In this document: piece by piece, positions 63,493 through 64,000 of the stretch
How positions within the stretch are numbered: position 1 is the stretch's first letter
How the letters are laid out: each line of letters begins with the position of its first letter
NCBI RefSeq assembly: GCF_003473485.1
Contig: NC_053045.1
Coordinates: 31,098,494-31,162,493, forward strand
Direction of reading: 5' to 3'
Source of the DNA: Medicago truncatula
Taxonomy: Eukaryota; Streptophyta; Magnoliopsida; Fabales; Fabaceae
DNA: 64,000 bases
Notes under the pieces: model-generated
What the model was told of the DNA's origin: nothing
The model's database searches: none
What the model saw: only the letters and a program-made list of their open reading frames with translations
Translations under genes and position numbers: made by a program

Positions 63493-64000
63493 TATATTCT
63501 AAGGTATCTTAATGTTAAAGTCGATGAAACATGTAGCATCATCAACAACAACAGGAATAATCAGAACTCGGGAGGTGAACCAATTAGGGTTTATGATGGA
63601 AACAATCGAATTACTGAGAATTCGAGTTCTTCAATGGTGGAAAAAACTGATTTTTACAAGATAATGTCGAATCACCGGAAGAAGCTTAGGATTTAACGAG
63701 AATTTGGCGGGAATGTGAAGTGTATGTGAGTGTCTGCTCATGACACTCACGCGCTTTATAGTCTTCACGCTTCCACAAGAATGTTTGATTATTTACTTGT
63801 GAAAATTGATTTGAATTTTGTCAAAAAAAAAAAAAATAATCTAGTTGAATTAATTTATTTTGTAAAATCAATGTCTAAAAGTAACTTTTCGTTTGAAATT
63901 TTTTATGTAAAAGTTATTTGGAAAATAATTTTTGTAATACAAAAATTAATTTGTACACATAAAGTTTAAACATAAATTACTTATTTAGTTCAAAAATATT

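Larger units (their letters stand above)
61294..64000. repeat. Tandem array unit 3, start only
   Basis: Runs from the same breakpoint and continues beyond the window, reaching the position equal to about 35517 of unit 1. The kinase gene is not reached, so its state in this unit is unknown. Confidence 0.95.

Overview
This window is plant nuclear DNA: AT-rich, intron-bearing genes, plant-specific families and dense small transposable elements. The genes are a CCT-motif regulator, histone H4, a malectin-domain CrRLK1L receptor kinase, a VIP2/NOT2 protein and a PBS1-like cytoplasmic kinase. A legume such as Medicago would fit, but that is an impression from gene sequence and repeat style, not something proved here.

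Layout. At 1-3192 lie the last three exons of a CCT-domain gene (+), with the CCT motif split by a 1.3 kb intron. At 3482-4971 are two small DNA transposons, followed by about 4 kb of gene-free DNA with an 81-bp tandem duplication. At 9123-9664 is an intronless histone H4 gene (+) with recognisable S-phase promoter elements. At 11797-14319 is a complete single-exon CrRLK1L receptor kinase (-). At 15187-21320 an L1-type LINE (-) is inserted; it is full length but broken. A tRNA-derived SINE is fused to its 5' end and one 14-bp target-site duplication flanks the pair. At 23.4-30.7 kb is a complete VIP2/NOT2 gene (+): 13 coding exons assembled here with every phase consistent, 657 aa, and a foldback element in one intron.

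From 32811 to the window end there is a near-identical tandem array. Unit 1 is 32811-47712 (14,902 bp), unit 2 is 47713-61293 (13,581 bp) and unit 3 starts at 61294 and runs off the window. Each unit holds a 330-bp tandem repeat, a Stowaway-like MITE, a PBS1-like kinase gene (-), a long-armed foldback element, a tRNA-derived SINE, and two PIF/Harbinger transposase remnants in opposite orientation. The array breakpoint cuts the N-terminus of one transposase. In unit 2 a 1,303-bp deletion removes most of the kinase gene. The sampled parts of the units differ by scattered single bases and short indels, so the array is either very young or an assembly artefact.

The window looks like ordinary housekeeping and signalling genes in a transposon-rich setting, with no operon-like cooperation. 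The features most worth a second look are the SINE-LINE chimera, the 26-G run in frame in the LINE endonuclease, the tandem kinase/Harbinger array with its asymmetric deletion, and the intronic hairpin in VIP2. Exon boundaries come from reading GT/AG sites and reading frame by eye and have not been checked against transcripts.
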